6,289 nucleotides of DNA from an uncultured Eubacteriales bacterium (lineage in GTDB: Bacteria > Bacillota > Clostridia > Oscillospirales > Oscillospiraceae). Below are positions 6,281-6,289 of the stretch, piece after piece. Within the stretch, counting starts at the first letter, position 1; every line of letters begins with the position of its first letter. Both the position numbers and the translations under genes were made by a program. The stretch is taken from assembly GCA_958427375.1 (NCBI GenBank), contig CAUABY010000128.1, positions 1 to 6,289 on the forward strand, read 5' to 3'. Below the pieces are notes generated by a model. The model did not search any database, was not told the origin of the DNA, and saw nothing but the letters and a program-made list of their open reading frames with translations.

Positions 6281-6289
6281 TCCGCTATT

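Overview
The window holds five genes, all on the + strand and packed head to tail with almost no intergenic DNA. In order they are the 3' part of uvrA (excision-repair ATPase), recD2 (RecD-like superfamily 1 helicase), a comF/comFC-type phosphoribosyltransferase-fold gene, an actin-like mreB/mbl-family gene, and ispD (MEP-pathway cytidylyltransferase), whose reading frame stops early at the right edge. No tRNA, rRNA, CRISPR array, mobile element or long non-coding stretch is visible. The largest gene-free gaps are under 40 bases.

The content suggests a Gram-positive member of the Bacillota, probably class Clostridia of the Oscillospiraceae/Ruminococcaceae kind. The evidence is a RecD2-type helicase with no RecBC beside it, a ComFC-like gene, an Mbl/MreB-like protein, strong GGAGG-type ribosome sites, and an IspD with a short basic N-terminal extension. 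This is inference from protein character, not a database search. Base composition is moderately GC-rich, by eye a little over half. TGA ends uvrA and recD2 where those families normally end, so the ordinary bacterial code applies.

Region by region: uvrA (1-1678) is cut by the left edge and lacks roughly its first 390 residues. recD2 (1706-3928) follows after 27 bases with a good ribosome site and a GTG start. comF (3925-4575) overlaps the recD2 stop by four bases (ATGA), so the two are probably translationally coupled. These first three form a DNA repair/DNA processing block. After 36 AT-rich bases with a possible promoter comes the mreB-like gene (4612-5643), then after 37 bases ispD (5681 onward). 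The last two can be linked loosely through cell-wall growth: MreB-type filaments guide wall synthesis, and IspD feeds isoprenoid synthesis, including the undecaprenyl lipid carrier.

Two points deserve attention. The MreB-like protein has Thr where the family has the catalytic Glu of its Glu-Glu-Pro/Asp-Glu-Pro motif, along with other nucleotide-site changes, so it looks like a divergent paralogue with altered ATP hydrolysis. The ispD frame meets a TGA at 6278-6280, inside the conserved Asp-Asp-Cys/Ala-Ser stretch, and family-like residues resume straight after it. This is a nonsense mutation, an end-of-contig sequence error, or, less likely, a recoded UGA. Nothing seen amounts to a clearly new multi-gene system.
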